In this document: positions 22,680-31,475 of the stretch, piece after piece | Layout: each line of letters begins with the position of its first letter | Numbering within the stretch: position 1 is the stretch's first letter | Assembly (NCBI GenBank): GCA_048500255.1 | Contig: JASNYH010000004.1 | Coordinates: 124,001-188,000, forward strand | DNA: 64,000 bases | Source of the DNA: JAMHWF01 sp048500255 | GTDB taxonomy: Bacteria; Pseudomonadota; Gammaproteobacteria; Burkholderiales; Burkholderiaceae_C | Direction: 5' to 3' | Position numbers and translations under genes: made by a program | Notes under the pieces: model-generated | The model's database searches: none | Told to the model about the DNA's origin: nothing | Seen by the model: only the letters and a program-made list of their open reading frames with translations

Positions 22680-24053
22680 TCAGGCGGGGCAATCCTTCAC
22701 CTTGAATTCGACGCGCCGGTCCAACGCATCGCGCGCGTCGTCGGTACCCAGCCCCGAGATGTTCTCGCGCGAGCCGCGGCCGAACGCCTCGGTGCGCCTG
22801 GCCAGCGCGGGCGCCGCGCTGTCGAGGCGCTGCTTGATGAACTGCGCGCGCATCAGCGACAGCCGCTCGTTGAGCGGCTCGGGGCCGGTGCGGCTGGTAT
22901 GGCCGCTGATCTCGAGGCAGGCGCTGCGCTGGGCGGCGCGCTGCGACAGCTGCGCGAGCCAGCTCGCATAGGCGCCGCTGATCTGCGGATCGGGCAGGAA
23001 CTGCGTCGACCCCGGCCGGAACAGGAACTTGACGCCGAGCTGCCTGTGCACGAGCCCGTGGTCGACGATGCGTGCGAACGCCTGTGCGGCCTCGTCCTTG
23101 CGGCCGAGCTTGTTCGCCGCCAGGTACAGCCCCTGGTAGACGCGCAGCTGATCGCCGCCCGGCTGGCGCAGCACGCCGCGATAGACGTCGAGCGCCTCCT
23201 CGTAGTAGCCCTTGTTGTAGGCCAGCGTGGCGTCGTTGATCATCGCCGCGGCCATGATGCGGTCCCAGTAGGCGGGCTTGATCGGGTCGCCGGCCTTCGT
23301 GCCCTGGCACGTCGTGACGTAGCCCTGCACCGCCGGATCGGGTGCCCATGCCGGGCTGTCGAGGAAGAACGCCGTCGGCGTGAGGTCGACGCCCTCCATG
23401 CGAGCGCGCGCGAACCCCTTCGAGACGATCAGCCCCGAGCGCAAGTCGACGAGCGCGAGGCACACGCGATGCCATTCGCGCGGGCCGGCGTTGCGGCCCT
23501 CCTTGTCGACCGGCGTGAAGGTGCCGATGAACAGCAGCGGCGCGCGCGCCAGCGACGCCGTGGTGAACGGCTGGACCTGAAACGCGGGGTACTTCTGCTC
23601 GAGCAGCTCGACGATGCGCGACTCCATCGTCTCCGTCGCGACCGACTGGAAGCCGCTGTTGCCGTCGACCAGCGGGTCGATGACGAGCGGGACCTTGCCG
23701 CCGCCGGCACCGCGCAGCGCCGCCGCCGTCTTGAAGTCGACGCTGCCGAACAGCGCATGGGCGGCGGCCAGCACGGCGTCGTCGAAGGGCAGGATCGGCG
23801 GCCCCGCGGGAGCGGCGGCGGCCGACATCGGCGGTGCGGGCGCGGCCGCGTCGGGCGCGGCCGGGGTCGGCGGCGCGCCGGCCTGCGCGAGCACGATGCC
23901 GCGCGTCGGCGGGGCGGCGGCGGTCGACGCCGATGCGGTGGCCGCGGGCGACTGGGCCTTCGGCGGCGCGGCGGCACAGCCGAGCACGAGACCTGCCGCG
24001 ACGAGCAGCGCGGCCAGCGGTGAAACGGGCAACGACGGCGGCGGCGTTTTCAT
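22680..24053 (-). CDS. OmpA-family lipoprotein with N-terminal variable domain
   Basis: 457 residues; ATG 24053 chosen for its AGGGAG ribosome site and ATGA overlap with the metacaspase stop. A lipoprotein signal ends at LVLGCAAAP. After a Pro/Ala linker, residues about 90-330 form an uncharacterised domain containing repeats of the TPR type (YNKGYYEEALDVYRGVL, LYLAANKLGRKDEAAQAFARI). The C-terminus (about 335-457) is an OmpA-like domain with VKFLFRPGSTQFLPD, ISGHTSRTGPEPLNERLS and RRVEFKV. Likely a wall-bound envelope scaffold co-expressed with the metacaspase. Confidence 0.8.
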   Translation of the reverse strand: MKTPPPSLPVSPLAALLVAAGLVLGCAAAPPKAQSPAATASASTAAAPPTRGIVLAQAGAPPTPAAPDAAAPAPPMSAAAAPAGPPILPFDDAVLAAAHALFGSVDFKTAAALRGAGGGKVPLVIDPLVDGNSGFQSVATETMESRIVELLEQKYPAFQVQPFTTASLARAPLLFIGTFTPVDKEGRNAGPREWHRVCLALVDLRSGLIVSKGFARARMEGVDLTPTAFFLDSPAWAPDPAVQGYVTTCQGTKAGDPIKPAYWDRIMAAAMINDATLAYNKGYYEEALDVYRGVLRQPGGDQLRVYQGLYLAANKLGRKDEAAQAFARIVDHGLVHRQLGVKFLFRPGSTQFLPDPQISGAYASWLAQLSQRAAQRSACLEISGHTSRTGPEPLNERLSLMRAQFIKQRLDSAAPALARRTEAFGRGSRENISGLGTDDARDALDRRVEFKVKDCPA

Positions 24054-25375
24054 CGGCACTCCCTCTGCAGATAGGCTGCGTCGGCCGAGCCGACCGGCTC
24101 GCCGAGCTGGGCGCGGATGAGCAGCGCGACGCAGCGCTCCGACGGCTGGCGCTGGCCGGCCGCCTCGGCCGCTCGCGCGCCGGGTGACTGGGCGATGCGC
24201 GGCTCGGCCGGCCGGGTCGCCGCGGCAGCGGACGGCCGGGCGGCGGCGGGAACGGTGGGGCGAGCGATGGGCGGCGGCGCCGGCGCGGCCGGCCGCGCCC
24301 CGGGCACGGCGGCAGCCGCGGCCGGCTCCGTCGTGATCGGCAGCACGCCCTTCGGGCGCTCGGCCGTCGGCGCCGCGGCGGCCGGCCGCGCCGGCTCGCG
24401 GATCGACTCGCGCGGCACGAGCGGGATGCGGCCCGAATCGGCCTCGGCCTCCTGCAGGCGGCGCGTCATGCGCTTGAGCTCGTCCTCGAGCTTCTTCTGC
24501 TCACGCTCGCGGCTGTCGAGCAGCGCCTGCAGGCGCACGATGTCGTCGCGGCGTGTCGCATCGGCGGGACCGGCGGCCGACTTGGCCGGGTTGAAGCTGA
24601 AGTCGGCCGTCAGCGAGGTGTTGACCCACGGCACCTGGCGCTGCTGCGTGTCGCGCAGCACCTTGACGCGCACGTTCTTGAACATCTGCTCGACCTCGAT
24701 GCCTTCGACGAGCATCTCCTTGACGAGGTGGCGCGTGTAGACGCTGTTCGTTCCGGGTGGGCCGTCCTCGGCGGCGGCGCCGGGTGCCGACGCATAGGCG
24801 ATCAGCGCACCGCGCGCCGCCATCTCGGCCAGGCCGCTGACGGAGCGGATGTTGCGCGTCTTCGCGCCGAACGGGTTGTCGCGGCAGGCGTCGAGGATCA
24901 CGATGCGCACCTGCGTGCGCGCGCGCTCGAGGCGGCTGACGAACAGCTCGTCGACGTCGACCGACTCGTCCTTGACCTCCTCCTCGTCGCGCAGGTTGAC
25001 GTCGACGGGCAGCAGGTAGTTGCGCCCGTCGATCTGCACGCCGTGGCCGGCGTAGTAGAAGACGGCGACGCCCTCCTCGTTCTGCAGCGCGCGCGCATAG
25101 TCGCGCAGCACGCGGCGAAACTCCTTGACCGGCAGGTTGACGTGCTCGCGCACCTCGAAGCCGAGGCGGCGCAGCGTCGACGCCATGACGCGCGCGTCGT
25201 TCTCGGGGTTGTTCAGCGGCAGCGCCGGATAGCGGGCGTTGCCGATGACGAGCGCGAGGCGCTTCTCGGGCGCGGCGCCGGCCGCCGGCGCAACGCCCAG
25301 CGCAATCACGACGGCCAGCAGCAGCCACGACATGCCGCGCCACGCCCGTCGCCCCTGGCTCGCGAACGATCGCAT
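24050..25375 (-). CDS. Metacaspase / caspase-family (C14) protein with coiled-coil C-terminus
   Basis: 441 residues; ATG 25375 follows GGGGAGC and begins a signal peptide (about 12-34). The caspase fold has LALVIGN, catalytic His111 in YAGHG and Cys164 in LDACRDNPFG. A coiled coil (about 280-325) and a long Pro/Ala tail follow, ending with a Cys-containing LLIRAQLGEP segment. It overlaps the OmpA lipoprotein gene (ATGA). It is the second secreted metacaspase in the window and lies next to the fibre-like operon. Confidence 0.88.
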   Translation of the reverse strand: MRSFASQGRRAWRGMSWLLLAVVIALGVAPAAGAAPEKRLALVIGNARYPALPLNNPENDARVMASTLRRLGFEVREHVNLPVKEFRRVLRDYARALQNEEGVAVFYYAGHGVQIDGRNYLLPVDVNLRDEEEVKDESVDVDELFVSRLERARTQVRIVILDACRDNPFGAKTRNIRSVSGLAEMAARGALIAYASAPGAAAEDGPPGTNSVYTRHLVKEMLVEGIEVEQMFKNVRVKVLRDTQQRQVPWVNTSLTADFSFNPAKSAAGPADATRRDDIVRLQALLDSREREQKKLEDELKRMTRRLQEAEADSGRIPLVPRESIREPARPAAAAPTAERPKGVLPITTEPAAAAAVPGARPAAPAPPPIARPTVPAAARPSAAAATRPAEPRIAQSPGARAAEAAGQRQPSERCVALLIRAQLGEPVGSADAAYLQRECR

Positions 25376-25794
25376 CGAACGCTCCCCGCCGACCCTTGCC
25401 CACCGGTCCGCGAAAAGTCTACTGCGCGACACGGCGATGCGCGCGAGCGACCCTGCGCGTGTCGCGGCCCGGGCGCCGCACGGTACGGTGGATGCGGGAC
25501 GGTGCGGCGGGCCTTGCCCCGCTGCGACGCGGCCCCGGCACTTGCGTGCCGAGGCCGGCGATCACGGCGCGGCGATGCATTCGCCGCCCTGCTGTCCTTC
25601 TTCTTGCAAGGTCGCTCTTGTACGTGGCGACTCCTTCACTGCCGCGGCTCGATCTCCCTCGCCCCCAGCGGTCGGAACTCTAGTTCACTAACATGCTAGC
25701 AGTCAAGCGGATGCTGCCGCCGGCGACTGCGGCCGGCCGGTCCGGGCAGGGGCGATACAGTCGCGGCCAGGAATCCCCCTCTGCCGAGACATCG
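25376..25794. other. Divergent promoter region between metacaspase and hpaR-like genes
   Basis: About 420 bp without a supportable gene. It drives the leftward metacaspase/OmpA pair and the rightward MarR-type gene. The right third is less GC-rich and contains the palindrome at 25681-25690 and GCTAGC at 25695-25700. Confidence 0.5.
25681..25690. promoter_or_regulatory. Possible MarR/HpaR operator
   Basis: TAGT-TC-ACTA is a short inverted repeat about 105 bp before the MarR-type gene in the only AT-rich part of this region. Autoregulation by the MarR-type protein is the natural idea; binding is not shown. Confidence 0.35.
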
Positions 25795-26259
25795 ATGGCC
25801 GCCAAGACCGTCCGCTTCAAGTACCGCAACCTGCCGCTGCTGATGCTGCAGGCGCGCGAGAGCATCTTCGCGCGCTTTCGCCCTTTGCTGCACCGCCACG
25901 GCATCACGGAGCAGCAGTGGCGCGTGATGCGCGCGCTGGCCGAGTTCGGGCCGATGGAGCCCAAGGACCTGTGCGAGGCGTGCAAGATCCTCAGCCCCAG
26001 CCTGGCCGGCGTGCTGACGCGCATGGACGACCTGGGCTTCGTGAAGCGCAAGCGCTTCGACAACGACCAGCGGCGGGTGCAGGTCGCGCTCACGCCGAAG
26101 AGCCGCGGCCTCGTCAAGCGGCTGACGCCGCAGGTCGAGGCCGTGTACGCCCAGATCGAGGCCGAGCTGGGCGCGGCATTCTCGAACAACGTGTTCCGCA
26201 CGCTCGACCAGATCATCGCCGTGCTGGGCACCGGCGACGAGACGGACGACGAGTCGTGA
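25795..26259 (+). CDS. hpaR: MarR-family regulator, HpaR-like
   Basis: 154 residues from ATG 25795. The winged helix-turn-helix matches HpaR, repressor of homoprotocatechuate catabolism: RNLPLLMLQARE at the start, ITEQQWRVMRALAEFGP, LCEACKILSPSLAGVLTRMDDLGFVKRKR and DQRRVQVALTPK. No hpa catabolic genes are present beside it, so it may act at a distance or on other aromatic pathways. Confidence 0.8.
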   Translation: MAAKTVRFKYRNLPLLMLQARESIFARFRPLLHRHGITEQQWRVMRALAEFGPMEPKDLCEACKILSPSLAGVLTRMDDLGFVKRKRFDNDQRRVQVALTPKSRGLVKRLTPQVEAVYAQIEAELGAAFSNNVFRTLDQIIAVLGTGDETDDES

Positions 26260-26282
26260 CGCGCGCGGCGCCGGCGCGTCAC
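26256..26282. terminator. Shared hairpin between converging hpaR-like and cueR genes
   Basis: GTGACGCGC and GCGCGTCAC form a perfect 9-bp stem with a 9-base loop, and the stem covers the stop codons of both genes. There is no T-run, so it is a weak or Rho-assisted terminator at best. Confidence 0.45.
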
Positions 26283-26710
26283 GCCGCGTCGTCGCGCGAC
26301 AGCTCGTCGAGGATCGGACAGTCGGGACGCTCGTCGCCGTGGCAGCAGTGCGCGAGGTGCTCGAGCGTGGCCTTCATCGCCTGCAGCTCGCGCACCTTGC
26401 GATCGAGCTCGTCGATGTGCGCCAGCGCCAGCGCCTTGACCTGCCGGCTCGGCCGGCGGCGGTTCTGCCAGAGCCCGACCAGCTCACCGATCTGCGCGAT
26501 CGGGAAGCCGAGGTCGCGCGCATGGCGGATGAATCGCAGCACGTGCACGTCGCGCGGGCTGTAGCGGCGGTAGCCGGCCTCGCTGCGCGCCGGCGCCGGC
26601 AGCAGGCCGACCTCCTCGTAGTGGCGCAGCATCTTGGGCGAGATGCCCGACGCGCGCGCCGCCTCGCCGATGTTCATCGCGGGCATGGTGTCGCTGGCGG
26701 CGTGACTCAT
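26279..26710 (-). CDS. cueR: MerR-family copper-responsive regulator CueR
   Basis: 143 residues; its ATG overlaps the copA stop (ATGA). The MerR winged helix (MNIGEAARASGISPKMLRHYEEVGLL) is followed by the dimerisation helix and a C-terminal metal loop CCHGDERPDCPIL. The Cys pair spacing matches the Cu(I) site of CueR. It activates the copA and copZ promoters by distorting 19-bp spacers, both of which are visible at 29177-29207 and 29270-29300. Confidence 0.9.
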   Translation of the reverse strand: MSHAASDTMPAMNIGEAARASGISPKMLRHYEEVGLLPAPARSEAGYRRYSPRDVHVLRFIRHARDLGFPIAQIGELVGLWQNRRRPSRQVKALALAHIDELDRKVRELQAMKATLEHLAHCCHGDERPDCPILDELSRDDAA

Positions 26711-29178
26711 CGTGCGTTCGCTCCTTCGGAAGCCGGCCGCCAGCGGCGCAGCAGCAGCGCGTTGCTCACCACGCTCACGCTGCTGGCTGCCATCGCGGCG
26801 CCGGCGATCACCGGGCTCAGCAGCCCGAGCGCCGCCAGCGGGATGCCGACGACGTTGTAGGCGAAGGCCCAGAACAGGTTCTGCCGGATCTTTGCGTAGG
26901 TGCGGCGCGAGACATCGAAGGCATCGCCGACCAGCGTCGGCTCGCCGCGCATCAGCGTGATGCCGGCGGTCTCCATCGCGACGTCGGTGCCCGTGGCCAT
27001 GGCGATGCCGACGTCGGCCGCGGCGAGCGCCGGCGCGTCGTTGATGCCGTCGCCGACCATCGCGACCACGCCGCCGGCGTCGCGCAGCTGCTGCACGACG
27101 GCGGCCTTGTCGGCGGGCAGCACCTCGGCGCGCACGTCGTCGATGCCGAGCTGCGCGGCGACGGCGCGTGCGCTGCCGGCGTTGTCGCCGGTCAGCAGCA
27201 CGGTGCGCACGCCCAGCGCGTGCAGCCGCTCGACGGCGCGCCGCGCCGACGGTTTGACGGTGTCGCCGAAGGCGAGCAGTCCCAGCACCTGCGTCGGCGC
27301 GCCGTCGTCGCCCTTGCGCAGCAGCCACGACACGGTGCGGCCCTCGCCCTCGTAGCGCGCCGCCGCGTCGGCGAGCGCGCCGGCGTCGGCGCCCGATTCG
27401 CGCAGCAGCCGCGTGCTGCCGAGCGCGAGCCGGGCGCCTCCGAGCGCGGCCTCGACGCCGCGGCCGGGCAGCGCGCGCGCGTCGCGCGCCTCGGGCACGG
27501 CGACGCCGTCGGCGCGCGCCCGCTCGAGCACGGCGGCGGCCAGCGGATGCTCGCTGTGGCGCTGCAGCGCGGCGGCGTCGCGCAGCACGTCGGCCGCGGC
27601 GACGCCCGGCGCGGCGTCGCAGGCGACGAGCGACGGCCGGCCGACGGTCAGCGTGCCCGTCTTGTCGAAGGCGACGATGCTCGCGGCGTGCGCCAGTTCG
27701 AGCGCCTGCGCGTCCTTGATGAGGATGCCGTGCGTCGCGGCGACGCCGGTGCCCGCCATGATCGCCGTCGGCGTTGCCAGGCCGAGCGCGCACGGGCAGG
27801 CGATGACGAGCACGGCCACGGCATTGATCAGCGCCGCCTCCCAGCCGGCGCCGGCGAGCGCCCAGCCGACGAAGGTGACGAGCGCGACGACGAGCACGGC
27901 CGGCACGAAGACGGCGCTGACGCGGTCGACGATGCGCTGGATCGGCGCCTTGGCAGCCTGTGCCGACTCGACGAGACGGATGATGCGCGCCAGTGTCGTC
28001 TCGGCGCCGACGGCGCGCGTCGCGACGACGAGCGCGCCGTCGGCGTTGATCGAGCCGCCGGTGACGCGGTCGCCCACGCCCTTGGCCACCGGCAGGCTCT
28101 CGCCCGTGATCAGCGATTCGTCGACGTGGCTGCGGCCTTCCGTCACGTCGCCGTCGACCGGCACGCGCTCGCCCGGGCGCACGACGACGAAGTCGCCGAC
28201 GGCGACGCGGTCGACGGGCACCTCGGCCTCGCTGCCGTCGGCGCGGCGCACGCGCGCCGTTGCCGGGCGCAGCGCATTGAGCGCGCGGATCGCGTCGGCC
28301 GTCTGGCGCTTGGCGCGCGCCTCGAGCCACTTGCCGAGCAGCACCAGCGTGATGACGGCGGCCGACGCCTCGAAGTAGAGGTGCGGCTCGCCGCCGTGGC
28401 CGGCGTGGCGCCACATCAGCCACAGCGACAGGCCGTACGCCGCCGACGTGCCGAGCGCGACCAGCAGGTCCATGTTGCCGGCGCCGGCGCGCACCGCCTT
28501 GGCGCCGGCGACGTAGAAGCGCGCGCCGAGCCAGAACTGCACCGGTGTCGCCAGCGCGAGCTGCAGCCAGGCCGGCAGCATGGCGTGCACGCCGAACGGT
28601 GCGAGGACCATCGGCAGCACGAGCGGGATCGTCAGCGCCGCACTCACCGCGACGGGCCACCAGCCGGGCAGCGCCGGGCCGCGACGCGGCGCCGAGGCCT
28701 CGGCCGCCGGCTCGCGCACCGCATAGCCGGCCTTGCCGACCGCCGCCACGAGCACGGCGCGCGGCACGGTCGACAGCGCGCGCACGCTGGCGCGCTCGGT
28801 CGCGAGGTTGACCGAGGCCTGCGTCACGCCCGGCACCTTGAGCAGCGCCTTCTCGACGCGCGCCACGCACGACGCGCACGTCATGCCGTCGACGGCGAGG
28901 TCGTGCTCGCTCGTCGCGACGTCGTAGCCGGCCTTGCGCACGGCGGCGGCGAGCGCGCCGGCGTCGACGGCGGCGTCGGCCGTCACCGACGCGCGCTCGG
29001 TGGCGAGATTGACGCTGGCATCGCGCACGCCGGGCACGGCGGCGAGCGCCTTCTCGACGCGCCGCACGCACGACGCGCACGTCATGCCGCCGACTTGCAG
29101 TTGAATGTCCTTGGGATGGGCGGTCAGTGTGGCGGTCGACACGGCGGGGCTTTCGTCGAGGGCTTGCGATGGACGCAT
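26707..29178 (-). CDS. copA: Cu(I)-exporting P1B-type ATPase
   Basis: About 823 residues. Two N-terminal heavy-metal domains each carry GMTCASC. Eight membrane helices follow, with the CPC ion site (VIACPCALGLATP), phosphorylation motif DKTGT, and GDGINDAPALAAAD. It pumps cuprous ions out of the cytoplasm. The start is uncertain: the ATGs at 29196 and 29193 lie inside the CueR operator and the ATG at 29178 overlaps the predicted -10, so the GTG at 29142 may be the real start. It is followed by cueR in the same operon. Confidence 0.93.
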   Translation of the reverse strand: MRPSQALDESPAVSTATLTAHPKDIQLQVGGMTCASCVRRVEKALAAVPGVRDASVNLATERASVTADAAVDAGALAAAVRKAGYDVATSEHDLAVDGMTCASCVARVEKALLKVPGVTQASVNLATERASVRALSTVPRAVLVAAVGKAGYAVREPAAEASAPRRGPALPGWWPVAVSAALTIPLVLPMVLAPFGVHAMLPAWLQLALATPVQFWLGARFYVAGAKAVRAGAGNMDLLVALGTSAAYGLSLWLMWRHAGHGGEPHLYFEASAAVITLVLLGKWLEARAKRQTADAIRALNALRPATARVRRADGSEAEVPVDRVAVGDFVVVRPGERVPVDGDVTEGRSHVDESLITGESLPVAKGVGDRVTGGSINADGALVVATRAVGAETTLARIIRLVESAQAAKAPIQRIVDRVSAVFVPAVLVVALVTFVGWALAGAGWEAALINAVAVLVIACPCALGLATPTAIMAGTGVAATHGILIKDAQALELAHAASIVAFDKTGTLTVGRPSLVACDAAPGVAAADVLRDAAALQRHSEHPLAAAVLERARADGVAVPEARDARALPGRGVEAALGGARLALGSTRLLRESGADAGALADAAARYEGEGRTVSWLLRKGDDGAPTQVLGLLAFGDTVKPSARRAVERLHALGVRTVLLTGDNAGSARAVAAQLGIDDVRAEVLPADKAAVVQQLRDAGGVVAMVGDGINDAPALAAADVGIAMATGTDVAMETAGITLMRGEPTLVGDAFDVSRRTYAKIRQNLFWAFAYNVVGIPLAALGLLSPVIAGAAMAASSVSVVSNALLLRRWRPASEGANAR

Positions 29179-29207
29179 CGTCGACCTTCCCATCATGGGA
29201 GGGTCAA
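29177..29207 (-). promoter_or_regulatory. CueR-type promoter of copA
   Basis: On the minus strand TTGACC, a 19-bp spacer and GACGAT. The spacer region contains the CueR dyad, with arms close to ACCTTCCC / GGGAAGGT. The overlong 19-bp spacer is the signature of MerR-type activation. Confidence 0.75.
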
Positions 29208-29269
29208 GTCGACGCCATTGTCAAGCACGCCGCCGACGCGGGCTTTGATCGCGCGCACGCCCGGGGCGC

Positions 29270-29300
29270 TTGACCTTCCCACGGTGGCAAGGCCTATCGT
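29270..29300 (+). promoter_or_regulatory. CueR-type promoter of copZ
   Basis: TTGACC (29270-29275), 19-bp spacer, TATCGT (29295-29300). The spacer carries TTCCCACGGTGGCAAGG, the CueR half-sites. It reads towards the copZ gene at 29334, divergent from the copA promoter. Confidence 0.75.
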
Positions 29301-29333
29301 GGCGGCGTCGTCTGCCCCGAAGGATTCCTCCCC

Positions 29334-29534
29334 ATGCTCACCTACGAAGTCAAGGACATGACCTGCGGCCACTGCGTCAGCACGATCACGAAGGCCGTCA
29401 AGGACGCCGACCGCGATGCCCGCCTCACGATCGACCTCGCGCGCCACCGCGTCGAGGTCGAGCCGGGCGAGGCCGACGCCGCCGACATCGAGGCGGCGAT
29501 CCGCGACGCCGGCTACACGCCGGTGCCGGCCTGA
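29334..29534 (+). CDS. copZ: Copper chaperone CopZ-like HMA protein
   Basis: 66 residues, a single heavy-metal-associated domain with the metal loop MTCGHCVSTI and the usual beta-alpha-beta pattern ending in IRDAGYTPV. It delivers Cu(I) to CopA in the cytoplasm. Its own CueR promoter lies 34 bp upstream. The His in CGHC is a common variant. Confidence 0.9.
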   Translation: MLTYEVKDMTCGHCVSTITKAVKDADRDARLTIDLARHRVEVEPGEADAADIEAAIRDAGYTPVPA

Positions 29535-29572
29535 GCGGCAGCGAAGCCCGCCCTTTCGCAACACGCAAACGA

Positions 29573-29609
29573 CGACGGGCCGGCCCCATTCCTCGGGGTC
29601 GACCCGTCG
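29573..29609. terminator. Bidirectional terminator between copZ and the converging small secreted protein
   Basis: CGACGGG pairs with CCCGTCG, continuing through GGCCCC/GGGGTC with one mismatch around a 7-base loop. The result is a stem of about 14 bp between two converging genes. T-runs are short, so termination may be partial. Confidence 0.6.
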
Positions 29610-29670
29610 CATGCGTCGCGCGCGCCGCGCCGTGCGGCAGAAGGCCTGCGCAGCGTGCGGCGCGTCGGCG

Positions 29671-30132
29671 TCAGTAGCGACTGCCTTGCTGCGGCGCGCT
29701 CTGCATGCGGCCGGTGTCCATGCGGCCAGTGTCCCCGCGGCCCTGGTCGCGCGTCGCCTGGTAGGTCTGCTTCGCCTGATCCTTGCAGGCCTTCTGCGCG
29801 TCGCCCTGCTGGTCTTCGCAGCGTTCCTTGGCGACCTCGTACTCGCCTTCGGCCTTGACCTGCGCCGCCTTCGTGCGGTCACGGTCCTTGCCCGAGGCGC
29901 GGGCATCGAGCTCGGCCTTGGCCGTCTTCTCCTTGGCCTTGGCTTCGGCCTGGCAGACGTCCTTGGCGTTGCCGCTCATCGAATCGCAGGCCTTCTTGTC
30001 GGCCTTGGCCTGCGCCTCGATGCTTTCCTCGGCAGCGTTCTTCTGATCGCGCGACATCGGCGCGCCCTGGGCGAACGCGGTCGAAACGGTCAGCAGGCCG
30101 GCCAGCAGCAGGGATGTCTTCAATGTCTTCAT
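29671..30132 (-). CDS. Secreted Lys/Ala/Glu-rich helical protein of unknown function
   Basis: 153 residues with a signal peptide (to about 22, AFAQ) and a CAGGAGT ribosome site. The mature part is almost entirely charged helix with four Cys spaced through it (KACDSMSG, DVCQAEAK, ERCEDQQG, KACKDQAK), then a disordered Gly/Arg/Met tail. Similar proteins are common and uncharacterised in Burkholderiales; the Cys residues could form disulphides or bind metal. It stands beside the copper genes, facing copZ. Confidence 0.7.
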   Translation of the reverse strand: MKTLKTSLLLAGLLTVSTAFAQGAPMSRDQKNAAEESIEAQAKADKKACDSMSGNAKDVCQAEAKAKEKTAKAELDARASGKDRDRTKAAQVKAEGEYEVAKERCEDQQGDAQKACKDQAKQTYQATRDQGRGDTGRMDTGRMQSAPQQGSRY

Positions 30133-30253
30133 GCGTGACTCCTGGGAGTGTTGCGGTACCGGGAGTCTGGCGCTGCGGCCGGCCGCGGCCTATCAGCGCA
30201 TGGCGCGGCCTCGGGTCAGCGCCTGCCTACGGCCGGGGCCGCCGCCGGCCCGC

Positions 30254-31453
30254 TCAGCGCGGTGCGCGCGGCAGGCTCGGCGCCACCAGCACCACCGCGA
30301 ACTGCACCAGATAGGCCGCGAAGGCGGCGGCCCACAGCAGCGCGGCGAGCGCAACGGCCTGCGGCGGCAGGCCCTGGATGCCGGCGGCCAGACGCAGCGC
30401 CGCGGCGGCGAACGCGAGCGCGCCGGCGACGCGCATCAGCGGCGGCACGTCGAGTGCGCGCCCGGTGTGGCGCAGCGCCACGCGCGTCATCAGGCTGAGC
30501 ATCATCAGGCCCAGCGCGCCGACGGTGAAGGCATGCAGCCACGCCGCCGCCGGCAGCGGCGCACCGAGGCCGGCGGCCGCCGCGAGCGCCAGCGCGAGCA
30601 GCAGCCACGCGAAGCCGAGGTGCATGCCCAGCAGCAGCGGCTGGTCGGCGACGCGCCAGCCGCGCCAGCGCGCCACGCGCACGCCCTGCGTCGCCACGGC
30701 GGCGAGCGCCAGCGCGCCGACGACCGGCGACGGCGCTGCCCGGACATCGGCCACCGCGAGCGCGACGAGCGACGCGAGCGACGCGGCTTCGAGCGGCATC
30801 GAGGCGCGCACGGACGTGCCGCGGCCGAGCGCCTGCAGCGCGGTGCCGGTGAAGACGGGCGTCAGCAGGCCGCCCTTGAGCGTGAACAGCACGACCAGCG
30901 CCCACACCGCCGCATGCAGCGCGCGCCGCACGCCGGCCGCGTCGCCGGCCTGCACCGCGGCGTGGTAGGCGAAGCCGGCCGCCGCGAGCGCGAGCAGGAT
31001 CGGCAGCAACAGGCGATAGAGCCGGTTCGGCACGCGCCACAGCGGCGGCGCGATCCAGCCCACGAGCACAGGCCAGAGCAGCAGGTCGGCTGCGGCGACC
31101 AGCGGCGCCGGCAGCCACGGCGCGGCCCAGAAGCCCGCACGACCGAGCAGCCAGGTCGCGACGAGCAGCGCCGTCGGCAGCGCGCCGGCCTCGGGCATGC
31201 CGGCCCAGCTCGGCAGCGCTGTCAGCAAGGTGCCGACGACGATTGCCGTGGCGAATCCGAACACCATCTCGTGGCCGTGCCACGACACCGGGCCGCCCGA
31301 GGCCTGCAGGTCGACGAAGCCGAAGAAGGCGCCGGCGCCGCCGGCCGCCAGCAGCGGCGCATACAGCGCGCCGAGCAGGTAGAACGGGCGGAACGGGCTG
31401 GCCAGCAGGGGCGCAGCCGCGAGGCGTTGCAGCCAGCGGGGCAGGTGGGGCAC
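30254..31453 (-). CDS. NnrS-family membrane protein
   Basis: About 399 residues from the GTG at 31453 (VPHLPRWLQRL), 23 bp after the preceding gene. About twelve hydrophobic helices. NnrS marks are ASPFRPFYLLGALYAPL, VSWHGHEMVFGFATAIVVGTLLTALPSW and HAFTVGALGLMMLSLMTRVALRHTGR, with conserved His residues for haem/copper. NnrS proteins protect against nitric oxide stress. The reason for its link to the catabolic block is unclear. Confidence 0.85.
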   Translation of the reverse strand: MPHLPRWLQRLAAAPLLASPFRPFYLLGALYAPLLAAGGAGAFFGFVDLQASGGPVSWHGHEMVFGFATAIVVGTLLTALPSWAGMPEAGALPTALLVATWLLGRAGFWAAPWLPAPLVAAADLLLWPVLVGWIAPPLWRVPNRLYRLLLPILLALAAAGFAYHAAVQAGDAAGVRRALHAAVWALVVLFTLKGGLLTPVFTGTALQALGRGTSVRASMPLEAASLASLVALAVADVRAAPSPVVGALALAAVATQGVRVARWRGWRVADQPLLLGMHLGFAWLLLALALAAAAGLGAPLPAAAWLHAFTVGALGLMMLSLMTRVALRHTGRALDVPPLMRVAGALAFAAAALRLAAGIQGLPPQAVALAALLWAAAFAAYLVQFAVVLVAPSLPRAPR

Positions 31454-31475
31454 GGCGTCAGTGTGCCGCGTCCGG

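Noticed and set aside
24057..24059. GTG start two codons upstream of ATG 24053 for the OmpA lipoprotein
   Set aside because: ATG 24053 has the correct distance to AGGGAG and makes the ATGA overlap with the upstream gene.
29183..29205. Dyad near copA as a transcription terminator
   Set aside because: Sequence and 19-bp promoter spacing match a CueR operator and it lies at a gene start, not an end.
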